Assembly (NCBI GenBank): GCA_905480105.1
Contig: CAJQPC010000146.1
Location: forward strand, 1 to 51,124
Source of the DNA: an uncultured bacterium
Lineage (GTDB): Bacteria; Myxococcota_A; UBA796; CAJQPC01
Direction: 5' to 3'
DNA: 51,124 nt
This document shows positions 32,120-39,991 of the stretch, piece after piece. The position numbers were made by a program, and so were the translations under genes. Position 1 is the stretch's first letter. The number at the start of each line of letters is the position of its first letter. The notes beneath the pieces were generated by a model. It was not told where the DNA came from, searched no databases, and saw only the letters and a program-made list of their open reading frames with translations.

Positions 32120-35100
32120 ATGGGCGATATGAACCGGCGAGATTTCTTCAAAGTCCTGGGCACGACAGGTGCCGTAGGAACCCTCACAGCCTGCGACCCA
32201 CGCACGCCTGTTGAGCACATCTACCCCTACGTGGTGCAACCGGAACAAGTCGTTCCGGGAGCCCCCACCTTCTTCGCGTCTACCTGTGGCGACTGTGTCG
32301 CTGCTTGCGGCACGGTGCTCCGGCACCGCGAGGGTCGCGTGGTCTTCGTCGCAGGCAACACCGAATCCCCAGTGGGACAAGGTGGCGCTTGCTCGGTGGC
32401 CATCTCGGCTACCCAAGAGGCCTTCAACGCAGACCACATTGGTGGCCCCCAAAAGGGCGGAGAGGATGTCTCTTGGGACGACGCTCTGGCTGCGCTGAGC
32501 GCGGCCGTATCAGGTGGCTCCGCCACTTGGTTGGGCCGGTACCGCACGGGCGCACTGGACCGACTTCTCGGAGATGTTGCTGCTGCATCTGGCATGCAGC
32601 GCGTCCACTGGGAAGCCTTTGGCTACGAGTCCCTGGCCACGGCAAGCAAGCTGGCCTTCGGAATCGACGGCGTCCCCCGATACCAGGTCGCTGGAGCTCA
32701 TATCATTCTGAGTTTCGGCGCAGACTGGCTCAACACCTGGCTGGCCCCAGTAGACCACCAGGCAGGCTACGCTGCCGCTAGAACCCATGAGCAAGGTGGG
32801 TTTGTCGCTGAGTTCGTCAGCATCGAGCCTCGCGTCAGCCACACCGGCACGAAATGTGACCAGTGGCTCAAGAGCAACCCCGGCACCGAAGCTGGCGTGG
32901 CTTTCGCGCTGGCCAAGCTGGTGGCGGAGAAAAAGGGAAGCGCCATGGGCGCAGAGTCCCTGCTCAGCCAGGTGGACGCCGCTGCCTTCGCCAGTGCTGC
33001 TGGAATCGACTTGGCCAAGCTGGACGTCTTGGCAACCAAGTTGGCGGCCAAGCCCTCCATCATCTTCCCCGGCGGTGTGACCACTCAGGGCGAGAACAGC
33101 ACCCACTTGGCTTTGGCCAGCTTGGTTCTGAACTTGGTGTGCGGAAACTTTGGAACCACCGTGTTGCTGGGGGCTCACACCAACCTGGGTGTTGTGTCCT
33201 CCTACGCAGACGTGGTCAAACTCTTGGAGGCCTGTGCAGCAGGATCTGTCAAGACCCTCATCATTGATGAGTTGGACCCCATCTTCACGCTGCCCGCAGA
33301 GCTGAAGGTCGCGGATGCCCTCAAGGCTGTCCCCAACCTGTTCGTCTTCACGAACGGTAGCGGAGACACGCATCCAGAGAATGCCACCCTGCTGCCCCCT
33401 GGAAGCTGGTTGGAGCAGTGGGGTGACGCCGAACCGGTCAAGGGTCACTTCCAAATCCGCCAGCCCGGCATGGCTCCTCAGCACAACACCATGTCTCAAG
33501 GTGATGTGCTGCTCAGTGTGGCCAAGTCTGCTGCGCTGGTCATTCCCAGTGCAGCCGATACCGTCGAGGGCGAAGCCGAAGACGAGGCTGTTTCCAGCAC
33601 AGATACCTACGCCTTGGGCGACGCCAGCGCGGTTCCAGGTTTCGAGGCTGTTGACTTCTACAGGTACGTGGCTGGGCACTGGGCCGATAAGCTGTTCACC
33701 GGCGATGACTTCGCTGCTTGGTGGATAGAGGTCCTTCAGCGTGGCGGCTTTGCCGCCGCTCCCTCAGAAGAGCCCGAAGTCAGCCTAAACCCAGAGTTGC
33801 CAGCCCCCAATGGTGGTTCGGCGCTCAGCGGCAACACGCTGCTCTTCTTCCCTCACGCCCACCTGTTGGACGGCCGCACTGCGAACCGTCCCTCCCTTCA
33901 CGAAGTCCCCCACCCTGTCTCCGGTCTGACTTGGACGACATGGGCTGAGATGTCGCCTGCTACGGCACAAGGCCTGGGTGTAGACAAGGACGGGCATGTG
34001 ACCGTTGCCAGCGGTGGTGTGGAGTTGGGCCCCCTCAACGTTCGCGTTTCCAAGGGCATGCCCGACGGGCACGTCGCGATCCCTTCCGGCAACGGCCACC
34101 AGGACGGCGGTAGCCGATACGAGCGTTTTGGTGCCAACCCAGTACGCTTGCTCAAGCCAGCCGCAGATCCCGTCTCCGGCGCCATGGTCTACCTCTCCAG
34201 CGAAGTGACGGTCACCAAGACGGTGCTCAGCGGAGCGGACTGGGAGAAGTACAAGCGCGTATCGCTCAAGGGCTCCGAGGACATGGACAACCGTCCTGTC
34301 GTACTGGACGCCTACGCTCCCGACGTTGTCGAGGGCAAGGAGGTCGAGCTGGGTCACGGCATGGGTGTCCACGTCGTGAAAGACCCCCGCATCGAAGCTG
34401 CGGGGATGTCGTACGACATGTACCCCGAGCCTGAACACCCCACCTACCGCTGGGGACTGTCCATCAACCTGGACACCTGTACGGGTTGCGGTGCATGCGA
34501 AGTCGCCTGCAACGCCGAGAACAACGTGCCGATGACCGGCCCGGAACAGCACCAACTGTGGCGCTACATGGGCTGGATTCGCCTGGACCGCTTCTGGCAA
34601 GGCGAGGGTGAAAACCCAGACGTGCGCTACTCAATGGCCATCTGCCAGCAATGTGCCCACGCACCTTGCGAAGGCGTCTGTCCGGTTGTTGCGACCTACC
34701 ACAACCTCGATGGCCTAAACGCCATGATCTACAACCGTTGTGTCGGCACGCGCTACTGCGCAAACAACTGCCCCTACAGCGCGCGTCGCTTCAACTGGCA
34801 CACCTACCGCTGGCCCGAAGGCTTTGAGCTCATGCTCAACCCGGATGTGGTCACCCGCGAGGCAGGTGTGATGGAGAAGTGCACCTTCTGCATCCAGCGC
34901 ATCCGCCACGTCAAGACAGAGGCCCGCCCCAACACCGTGCTGAGCCAGGACGTCGAGCGTCTCACAGCCTGCGCGGAAGTCTGCCCCTCCGGCTCAATCG
35001 TCTTCGGCAACCGCAAGGAAGCCGACTCCGCAGTCACTAAGCTTGCCGAGAGCCCCTTGAGCTACCAGCTCTTCGGGGAGCTGAACACCAAGAACGGTGT

Positions 35101-35320
35101 TGAGTACTTGGCCAAGCTGACCCACACCAAGCCTCACCATGGTGAAGCACATGGTGGTGGACATGGCGATGGACACGGCAACGCCGATGCCACCCACGGT
35201 GATGTAGGCGCCGACCACGGCGATGCTGGGCATAAGGACGCAGCCCAAGGCGATGAGGCCCAAGGCGAACACCATCACAATCACGGCGAGGACCACGGGT
35301 CCGACGCCGACAAGCACTGA
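32120..35320 (+). CDS. actB: ActB, molybdopterin-like and iron-sulphur subunit of alternative complex III
   Basis: A 1066-residue fusion typical of ActB. A twin-arginine leader (MNRRDFFKVLGTTGAVG, ending at TAC) implies export folded. The first ~750 residues resemble molybdopterin oxidoreductases but should lack the cofactor in this family. The C-terminal ferredoxin-like part (about 785-985) carries the cluster ligands: CTGCGACEVAC, CQQCAHAPCEGVC, CVGTRYCANNC and CTFC with a later CAEVC, consistent with three [4Fe-4S] and one [3Fe-4S] clusters. It takes electrons from quinol via ActC/ActF and feeds ActA/ActE. Unusual: the last 65 residues (from about 1002) are low-complexity Gly/Asp/Ala with 15 histidines. 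ATG at 32120, with GGAG upstream; a second ATG three codons on is possible. Confidence 0.94.
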   Translation: MGDMNRRDFFKVLGTTGAVGTLTACDPRTPVEHIYPYVVQPEQVVPGAPTFFASTCGDCVAACGTVLRHREGRVVFVAGNTESPVGQGGACSVAISATQEAFNADHIGGPQKGGEDVSWDDALAALSAAVSGGSATWLGRYRTGALDRLLGDVAAASGMQRVHWEAFGYESLATASKLAFGIDGVPRYQVAGAHIILSFGADWLNTWLAPVDHQAGYAAARTHEQGGFVAEFVSIEPRVSHTGTKCDQWLKSNPGTEAGVAFALAKLVAEKKGSAMGAESLLSQVDAAAFASAAGIDLAKLDVLATKLAAKPSIIFPGGVTTQGENSTHLALASLVLNLVCGNFGTTVLLGAHTNLGVVSSYADVVKLLEACAAGSVKTLIIDELDPIFTLPAELKVADALKAVPNLFVFTNGSGDTHPENATLLPPGSWLEQWGDAEPVKGHFQIRQPGMAPQHNTMSQGDVLLSVAKSAALVIPSAADTVEGEAEDEAVSSTDTYALGDASAVPGFEAVDFYRYVAGHWADKLFTGDDFAAWWIEVLQRGGFAAAPSEEPEVSLNPELPAPNGGSALSGNTLLFFPHAHLLDGRTANRPSLHEVPHPVSGLTWTTWAEMSPATAQGLGVDKDGHVTVASGGVELGPLNVRVSKGMPDGHVAIPSGNGHQDGGSRYERFGANPVRLLKPAADPVSGAMVYLSSEVTVTKTVLSGADWEKYKRVSLKGSEDMDNRPVVLDAYAPDVVEGKEVELGHGMGVHVVKDPRIEAAGMSYDMYPEPEHPTYRWGLSINLDTCTGCGACEVACNAENNVPMTGPEQHQLWRYMGWIRLDRFWQGEGENPDVRYSMAICQQCAHAPCEGVCPVVATYHNLDGLNAMIYNRCVGTRYCANNCPYSARRFNWHTYRWPEGFELMLNPDVVTREAGVMEKCTFCIQRIRHVKTEARPNTVLSQDVERLTACAEVCPSGSIVFGNRKEADSAVTKLAESPLSYQLFGELNTKNGVEYLAKLTHTKPHHGEAHGGGHGDGHGNADATHGDVGADHGDAGHKDAAQGDEAQGEHHHNHGEDHGSDADKH

Positions 35321-35334
35321 TCAGGGAGACGGCA

Positions 35335-36675
35335 ATGCAAAACGAAAACGCCGTGACCTATGGCCTGGTGAACAAAGAGGTCATTGAGCCCTTGTTCAAG
35401 CCGTCCCTTGCGTGGGCTGCCATCTTCGCTGTGGATCTTCTGATCCTGGCGTTTGGCGTCTACTGCTGGAGCTACCAGCTCGAGTGGGGAATGGGGGTCG
35501 CAGGCTACACGCCGCCCGTCTTTTGGGGTGTGTACATCACCACCTTTGTGTTCTGGGTCGGCATCGGCCACGCAGGGACGCTGATCTCCGCGATTCTCTA
35601 CCTATTCCGGGCCCGGTTCCGTACTGGGGTCTACAGGGCAGCAGAGGCCATGACAATCTTCGCGGTTCTCTCCGCAGGGTTGTTTCCCAACATCCACGTT
35701 GGGCGCCTCTGGTACGTCTACTTCCTGTTCCCGTACCCCAATCAGCGCCTGCTCTGGCCAAACTTCAAGAGCCCGCTGGTCTGGGATGTCTTCGCGATTT
35801 CGACCTACCTGACCATCTCCTCCGTGTTCTTCTTTGTGGGGCTGATTCCCGACATCGCTGCCGTACGCGACAGCAACCGGAATCCCATCATCAAGAAGGT
35901 CTACAACATGCTCTGCTTCGGCTGGCGTGGAACAGACACTCAATGGCGCCACTACATGGCGGCCTACGGATTCTTCGCCGCACTGTGCACCCCCTTGGTG
36001 GTCTCAGTGCACAGTGCCGTGTCCTGGGACTTTGCGATGGCGCAGACCGCCGGTTGGCACAGCACCATCTTCCCTCCCTACTTTGTGGCGGGCGCAATCT
36101 TCTCCGGTTGCGCAATGGTCATCACCCTGCTGGTCCCCATCACGAAGATCTTCAAGTGGGAGAACTACCTCAATATTCTCCACTTCGAGGCCATGGCCAA
36201 GCTGTGCTTGCTCACAGGATTTATCCTGACCTACAGCTACATCATTGAGCACTTCATCGGTTGGTACTCCGACAACCCCTACGAGTGGGGAATCTTTGTC
36301 GACCGTGCCACCGGCCAGTACGACTGGATCTTCTTCATGATGGTCGCATGTAACTGCGTCATTCCCCTGGTTTGGTGGTTCAAAAAGGTCCGCACCAACC
36401 TCTGGGGGCTTTGGCTGGTCAGCATCGTCATCAACATTGGAATGTGGTTCGAGCGATACAACATCATCGCGTCGTCGCTCGCACACCAGTTCGACCCAGG
36501 TGCATGGGTGCTCTACGTGCCCAGCTGGGTCGAGATTGGAATCATGGTGGGCTCCTTCGCCTGGTTCTTTATGTGGTTCCTGCTCTTTGTGAAGCTGATG
36601 CCAGCCATCGCGATTGCCGAGATCAAGGAGATGATCAAGCCACCCCTAAGCACCGACACCGAGGAGGCCGCATGA
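35335..36675 (+). CDS. actC: ActC, NrfD-like quinol-oxidising membrane subunit
   Basis: A 446-residue polytopic membrane protein of the NrfD/PsrC family, about ten hydrophobic helices, one of the two quinol-interacting subunits of alternative complex III. Typical segments are FWGVYITTFVFWVGIGHAGTLISAILYLFRARFR, ILTYSYIIEHFIGWYSDNPYE, and IVINIGMWFERYNIIASSLAHQF, where acidic, histidine and arginine residues form the quinol site and proton path. GGGAG sits six bases before the ATG. Its stop overlaps the actD start (ATGA). Confidence 0.94.
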   Translation: MQNENAVTYGLVNKEVIEPLFKPSLAWAAIFAVDLLILAFGVYCWSYQLEWGMGVAGYTPPVFWGVYITTFVFWVGIGHAGTLISAILYLFRARFRTGVYRAAEAMTIFAVLSAGLFPNIHVGRLWYVYFLFPYPNQRLLWPNFKSPLVWDVFAISTYLTISSVFFFVGLIPDIAAVRDSNRNPIIKKVYNMLCFGWRGTDTQWRHYMAAYGFFAALCTPLVVSVHSAVSWDFAMAQTAGWHSTIFPPYFVAGAIFSGCAMVITLLVPITKIFKWENYLNILHFEAMAKLCLLTGFILTYSYIIEHFIGWYSDNPYEWGIFVDRATGQYDWIFFMMVACNCVIPLVWWFKKVRTNLWGLWLVSIVINIGMWFERYNIIASSLAHQFDPGAWVLYVPSWVEIGIMVGSFAWFFMWFLLFVKLMPAIAIAEIKEMIKPPLSTDTEEAA

Positions 36676-37226
36676 GCTCCCACGTCAAGGGCGTCTTCAA
36701 TCACTTGGACAGCCTGATCACAGCGATCGACCGGCTGCGCAAAGCTGATTTCGATGACTACACCGTGCTCTCTCCGCTGCCCCGCCATGAGATCGAGGAG
36801 GCCATCTACGACAACGAGCCGAGTCCGGTTCGTTGGTGGACCCTCACAGGCGCTCTGGTTGGCGGCACGGGTGGTTTCACCTTGGCCAGCTTGACCTCGG
36901 CCGTTTGGCCGATGGCCCTTCCTGCGGGCAAGCCGATGATTTCCATCCCCCCATTCGTTGTCATCACCTTCGAGAGCACCGTGCTCATCGCTGGTTTGGC
37001 CACCTTGGCGGCCATCATATACCATTGCCGTCTGCCGGCGATGGACTTGCCCATCGAGTGCGAGGACCCACGCTACTCCAGCGACCGCTTCGGCTTGGTC
37101 TTTCATGACTTAGAAGGTGCCCGCAAAGAAGAAGCCATCAAGCTCCTTCACGATTCTGGCGCCGAAGAAGTGTCGTGTGCTGATGACGAGGACGATGCCA
37201 CTGAGCTTGTCCACGAGGAGGCCTGA
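36672..37226 (+). CDS. actD: ActD, DUF3341 subunit of alternative complex III
   Basis: A 184-residue protein matching ActD (DUF3341). A soluble ferredoxin-like N-terminal part (VKGVFNHLDSLITAIDRLRKADFDDYTVLSP) is followed by two hydrophobic helices (about residues 60-120: ALVGGTGGFTLASLTSAVW and a FVVITFESTVLIAGLATLAAII segment). A C-terminal soluble piece (RFGLVFHDLEGARKEEAIKLLHDSGAEEV) ends in an acidic tail. ActD holds the complex together on the cytoplasmic side of the membrane. Translationally coupled to actC by an ATGA overlap and followed by actE after four bases. Confidence 0.92.
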   Translation: MSSHVKGVFNHLDSLITAIDRLRKADFDDYTVLSPLPRHEIEEAIYDNEPSPVRWWTLTGALVGGTGGFTLASLTSAVWPMALPAGKPMISIPPFVVITFESTVLIAGLATLAAIIYHCRLPAMDLPIECEDPRYSSDRFGLVFHDLEGARKEEAIKLLHDSGAEEVSCADDEDDATELVHEEA

Positions 37227-37230
37227 GCAA

Positions 37231-37884
37231 ATGCCCAACAAAACACCGTTTTACAAGTGGGCCGGCGCCTACATCGCAGCGGGCACCATGGTTGGAGGCT
37301 ACGGCCTCTATGCACTCGCCCAGTACGATATTATGCCCTCCTTTCTGCAGGGTCGGCAGACCTGGTTCGTCGACATGTACGACGGCTGGTTCGTTCGCGC
37401 CTACGAGCAGCCCATGTCTCCTCTCTCGGAAGGCGTGGTCTCTCGCAATCGCTACGCGGCCAACTTTGACCGCACCACGGACCAAGGCAAGGCCCTGAAC
37501 AACCCCTATGTGGGCGAAGGCGTCGACATGGACATGGTCATTGACCAAGGCGAGTGGAACTACCAGACCTACTGCTCTCCCTGTCACAACACCAACGCGA
37601 TGGGTGGCGGCGCTGTGAATGACATGAGCGACGGAAAGAAGCGCTTCCCTGTGCCCGCGCCCGCGCTTGCTGGGGACGCTTCCATTATCAACGCCGCTGG
37701 CTACACCCAGGGCTACGTCTACCTGACCATTCGCAATGGCGCTGCCGTGATGAAGGGCTACAGCTGGGCGATGACCGATGAGGAGATGTGGTCCGTGACT
37801 GAATACCTCAAGACCCTTGACGGGGTGAACTATGGGGCACCACCCGAGCCCGAAGCCGCTGATGAAGCGGCGATGGAGGGTTGA
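37231..37884 (+). CDS. actE: ActE, membrane-anchored monoheme cytochrome c of alternative complex III
   Basis: A 217-residue cytochrome c. One N-terminal helix (WAGAYIAAGTMVGGYGLYALAQY) anchors it to the membrane with the heme domain in the periplasm. The heme motif is CSPCH (about residues 112-116), and MKGYSWAM near residue 175-182 offers the distal methionine. The linker segment (MSPLSEGVVSRNRYAANFD) is typical of ActE. It lacks the lipobox seen in some ActE proteins. GGAGG lies nine bases before its ATG. Tail is Ala/Glu-rich (PEPEAADEAAMEG). Confidence 0.92.
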   Translation: MPNKTPFYKWAGAYIAAGTMVGGYGLYALAQYDIMPSFLQGRQTWFVDMYDGWFVRAYEQPMSPLSEGVVSRNRYAANFDRTTDQGKALNNPYVGEGVDMDMVIDQGEWNYQTYCSPCHNTNAMGGGAVNDMSDGKKRFPVPAPALAGDASIINAAGYTQGYVYLTIRNGAAVMKGYSWAMTDEEMWSVTEYLKTLDGVNYGAPPEPEAADEAAMEG

Positions 37885-37887
37885 GCC

Positions 37888-39195
37888 ATGATCGGTATTC
37901 CTAATTTCGATCCCAAGCCGCACCTGACCCCCAAGGCGCTGCCCAAGAACTTCACCTTTGCAGCAATCGGCATGGCCGTCCTGGGCGCCATCCTCTTGGG
38001 TGTCGGCTACGGCCAGTCCGATTTGGCTGCCAAGACCAGCTTCTTGGTCGCGATGAACTACTTCACCGCGCTCAGCTTTGGCGGCATGGCCTTTACGATG
38101 GCCATCACCATCACCTGGGCACGGTGGGCACGTCCACTGAAGCGCGTCAGCGAAAGTATGATCATGTTCACCCCCGTGATCGTGGTTCTCTTTGCTATTT
38201 ACGGGACCGTACTCGGCGGCATCGACCTGTACGAGTGGCACACTCACCCTGACAGCATCAGCGGCCACAAGGCCATCTGGCTGCAGCAAGGTCCCTGGCT
38301 CGCAAGAAACATCGCAATGATGAGCGTTCTAAGCCTCCTGGGCCTGTTCTACGTGCGCACCAGTCTCCAGCCAGATGTGCAGCTCGCAACGCAGCATGGC
38401 GTGAGCCTGCCTGGTTGGGTCAAGACCTTTGCTGGTTCCGCAGAGGGAGAGCATGCCGATGTGGTCAAGGCAAGCCAGAAGCGGCAGATTGCCCTGGGAC
38501 CTCTTATCGGCGTGATCTACGCCTTCACCCTGACTTTTTATGCCTTCGACGTCATCATGTCCCTGGCACCTCACTGGTACGCCAACATGTTCGGCGGTTG
38601 GTACTTCGCTTCCGGTATCTGGACGGGCATGGTCTGGACGGGGCTGTTGTCCCTGGTCTTCCGCAAGCACTTGGGCATCGAGAAGATGGTCAAGCCTGCG
38701 ACCTACCACGACTTGGGTAAGCTCATCTTTGCTTTCTCCATGCTGTGGGCGTACATGTTCTTCGCCCAGTTGCTGCCCATTTGGTACGGCAACATGACCG
38801 AGGAGATCGGCTTCTTGCTGGTCCGCATGCAGCTGGAGCCCTGGAGCAAGCTTGCCCCTGTTGTCGGAGCCATGTGCTTCTTGATTCCCTTCGGCAGCCT
38901 GCTCTCTCGCGGGCTCAAGAAGATGCCTATCGGCTTTGGAATCGTGCTGACCATCATCGCGGTGGGCATCTACCTGGAGCGATACTTGGTCACGGTGCCT
39001 TCGGTCTGGATGGAGGACACCTTCCCTCCAATCCTGCCCTTCATTGGCAGCGCACTCTTCTTTCTGGGCCTCTTCCTCTTGGTGGTCATCAAGTACCTCG
39101 AGAGTGTTCCCCCTGTCCCGGTCAGCGACCCTCACATGTTGCCCCACCCCGACGATGTGCACGTGCACAGCCGGGACGCGCACCACGAGCACTGA
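37888..39195 (+). CDS. actF: ActF, NrfD-like membrane subunit of alternative complex III
   Basis: A 435-residue polytopic membrane protein, about ten helices, the second NrfD-like subunit paired with ActC. Landmarks: YFTALSFGGMAFTMAITITWARWARPLKRV, the GLFYVRTSLQPDVQL segment, FAFSMLWAYMFFAQLLPIWYGNMTEE and VGIYLERYLVTVPSVW. Its C-terminus is histidine-rich (seven His in the last 20 residues, SDPHMLPHPDDVHVH onward), echoing the longer tail of ActB. GGAGGG precedes the ATG by seven bases. It is the last gene of the operon: a hairpin follows and no cytochrome oxidase subunit comes after it. Confidence 0.93.
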   Translation: MIGIPNFDPKPHLTPKALPKNFTFAAIGMAVLGAILLGVGYGQSDLAAKTSFLVAMNYFTALSFGGMAFTMAITITWARWARPLKRVSESMIMFTPVIVVLFAIYGTVLGGIDLYEWHTHPDSISGHKAIWLQQGPWLARNIAMMSVLSLLGLFYVRTSLQPDVQLATQHGVSLPGWVKTFAGSAEGEHADVVKASQKRQIALGPLIGVIYAFTLTFYAFDVIMSLAPHWYANMFGGWYFASGIWTGMVWTGLLSLVFRKHLGIEKMVKPATYHDLGKLIFAFSMLWAYMFFAQLLPIWYGNMTEEIGFLLVRMQLEPWSKLAPVVGAMCFLIPFGSLLSRGLKKMPIGFGIVLTIIAVGIYLERYLVTVPSVWMEDTFPPILPFIGSALFFLGLFLLVVIKYLESVPPVPVSDPHMLPHPDDVHVHSRDAHHEH

Positions 39196-39214
39196 GTCCC
39201 GCCTCGGGAACTGC

Positions 39215-39242
39215 AAGACCCTCGCCCTTGGGCGGGGGTCTT
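39215..39242 (+). terminator. Hairpin terminator of the act operon
   Basis: AAGACCCTCGCC pairs with GGCGGGGGTCTT (12 bp, one G-T) around a CTTG loop, 19 bases after the actF stop. Only two T residues follow it, so it may be a weak or Rho-assisted terminator. It lies between convergent genes and could serve both. Confidence 0.65.
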
Positions 39243-39298
39243 CTGCGTTCGGGAGTCTACGAAGAGAGGACTGCCCCCCGTCCAGATGGAGAGCAGAC

Positions 39299-39961
39299 CT
39301 AAAAGTTGAGCAGCGCCATAGACTTGGGCATGCCGTGTGCCACCAAGACCTCCGTGGCCGCCGTACACATGCCCTTCACGCCACAGAGCACCAGGGCAGC
39401 CTTGGTGCCGTCCACTGGTTCTTGTGCGTATACATCCTGAATGTGCCCGCAGGCGCCATCCCAGTCCCCATCCTCACGAGAGAGCACAGGAATGACCCGG
39501 ACTCCCCTGGCCTCCCAGGCGGAGAACTGCGCCTGGTAAGGCATGCGCGCCAAGCTGCGAGCGCCGTAGTACAGGCGCGCTCCAGTTCCAGACCAGTCCT
39601 TGGACTCCAAAACCGAACGCAAGGCACTAATGCCAGAGCCCGTGGCGAAGAACAGCGGGGTTTTGCCTTCCAAGCCACTCAGGTCAAACCCCTTTCCCAT
39701 GGGGGTGCTGACCTGGACGGTGTCCCCTGCTTGAAGCCGAGCCAAGTCTTGGGTCAACGGGCTTCCTACCTGGATTAGAAAACGCATCTGCGGTGCGCTG
39801 GGCGCTGACGCAATCGCCAAAAAAGCGGCTTCGTGCTCCCCAACACTCAGCTTTATAAACTGGCCGGCTTGGGTGTAGGCGGCTGCCTCGGGGTGGACCA
39901 GCGTGAGCTCCACATGGTCTTCGGCAACGGTCTCGACACTCAACAGGGTGGCAGACTGCAT
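39299..39961 (-). CDS. Ferredoxin-NADP reductase-like FAD/NAD(P)-binding oxidoreductase
   Basis: A 220-residue two-domain flavoprotein of the ferredoxin-reductase fold. The FAD domain has an AGQFIKLSVG strand, and AIASAPS sits where RxYS is usual, so isoalloxazine stacking may differ. The nucleotide domain starts FATGSGISALRSVLES and has LYYGARSLARMPYQAQFSAWE and, at the end, LCGVKGMCTAATEVLVAHGMPKSMALLNF with the terminal phenylalanine. The wording is very close to the plant chloroplast pKIWI502-type reductase. There is no iron-sulphur domain, so it needs a separate electron partner. It follows the DUF4388 protein gene by 30 bases on the same strand and is likely co-transcribed. Confidence 0.83.
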   Translation of the reverse strand: MQSATLLSVETVAEDHVELTLVHPEAAAYTQAGQFIKLSVGEHEAAFLAIASAPSAPQMRFLIQVGSPLTQDLARLQAGDTVQVSTPMGKGFDLSGLEGKTPLFFATGSGISALRSVLESKDWSGTGARLYYGARSLARMPYQAQFSAWEARGVRVIPVLSREDGDWDGACGHIQDVYAQEPVDGTKAALVLCGVKGMCTAATEVLVAHGMPKSMALLNF

Positions 39962-39991
39962 CGAGCCTCCAATAGAGATGGGGTAAGGGAA

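Noticed and set aside
32510..33679. 389-codon minus-strand frame antisense to actB
   Set aside because: Lies wholly within actB, whose frame has clear family signatures; long antisense frames are common in GC-rich DNA.
37138..39216. Two long minus-strand frames (383 and 295 codons) opposite actD-actF
   Set aside because: Antisense to well-supported act genes, His/Asp/Val-rich translation typical of shadows.
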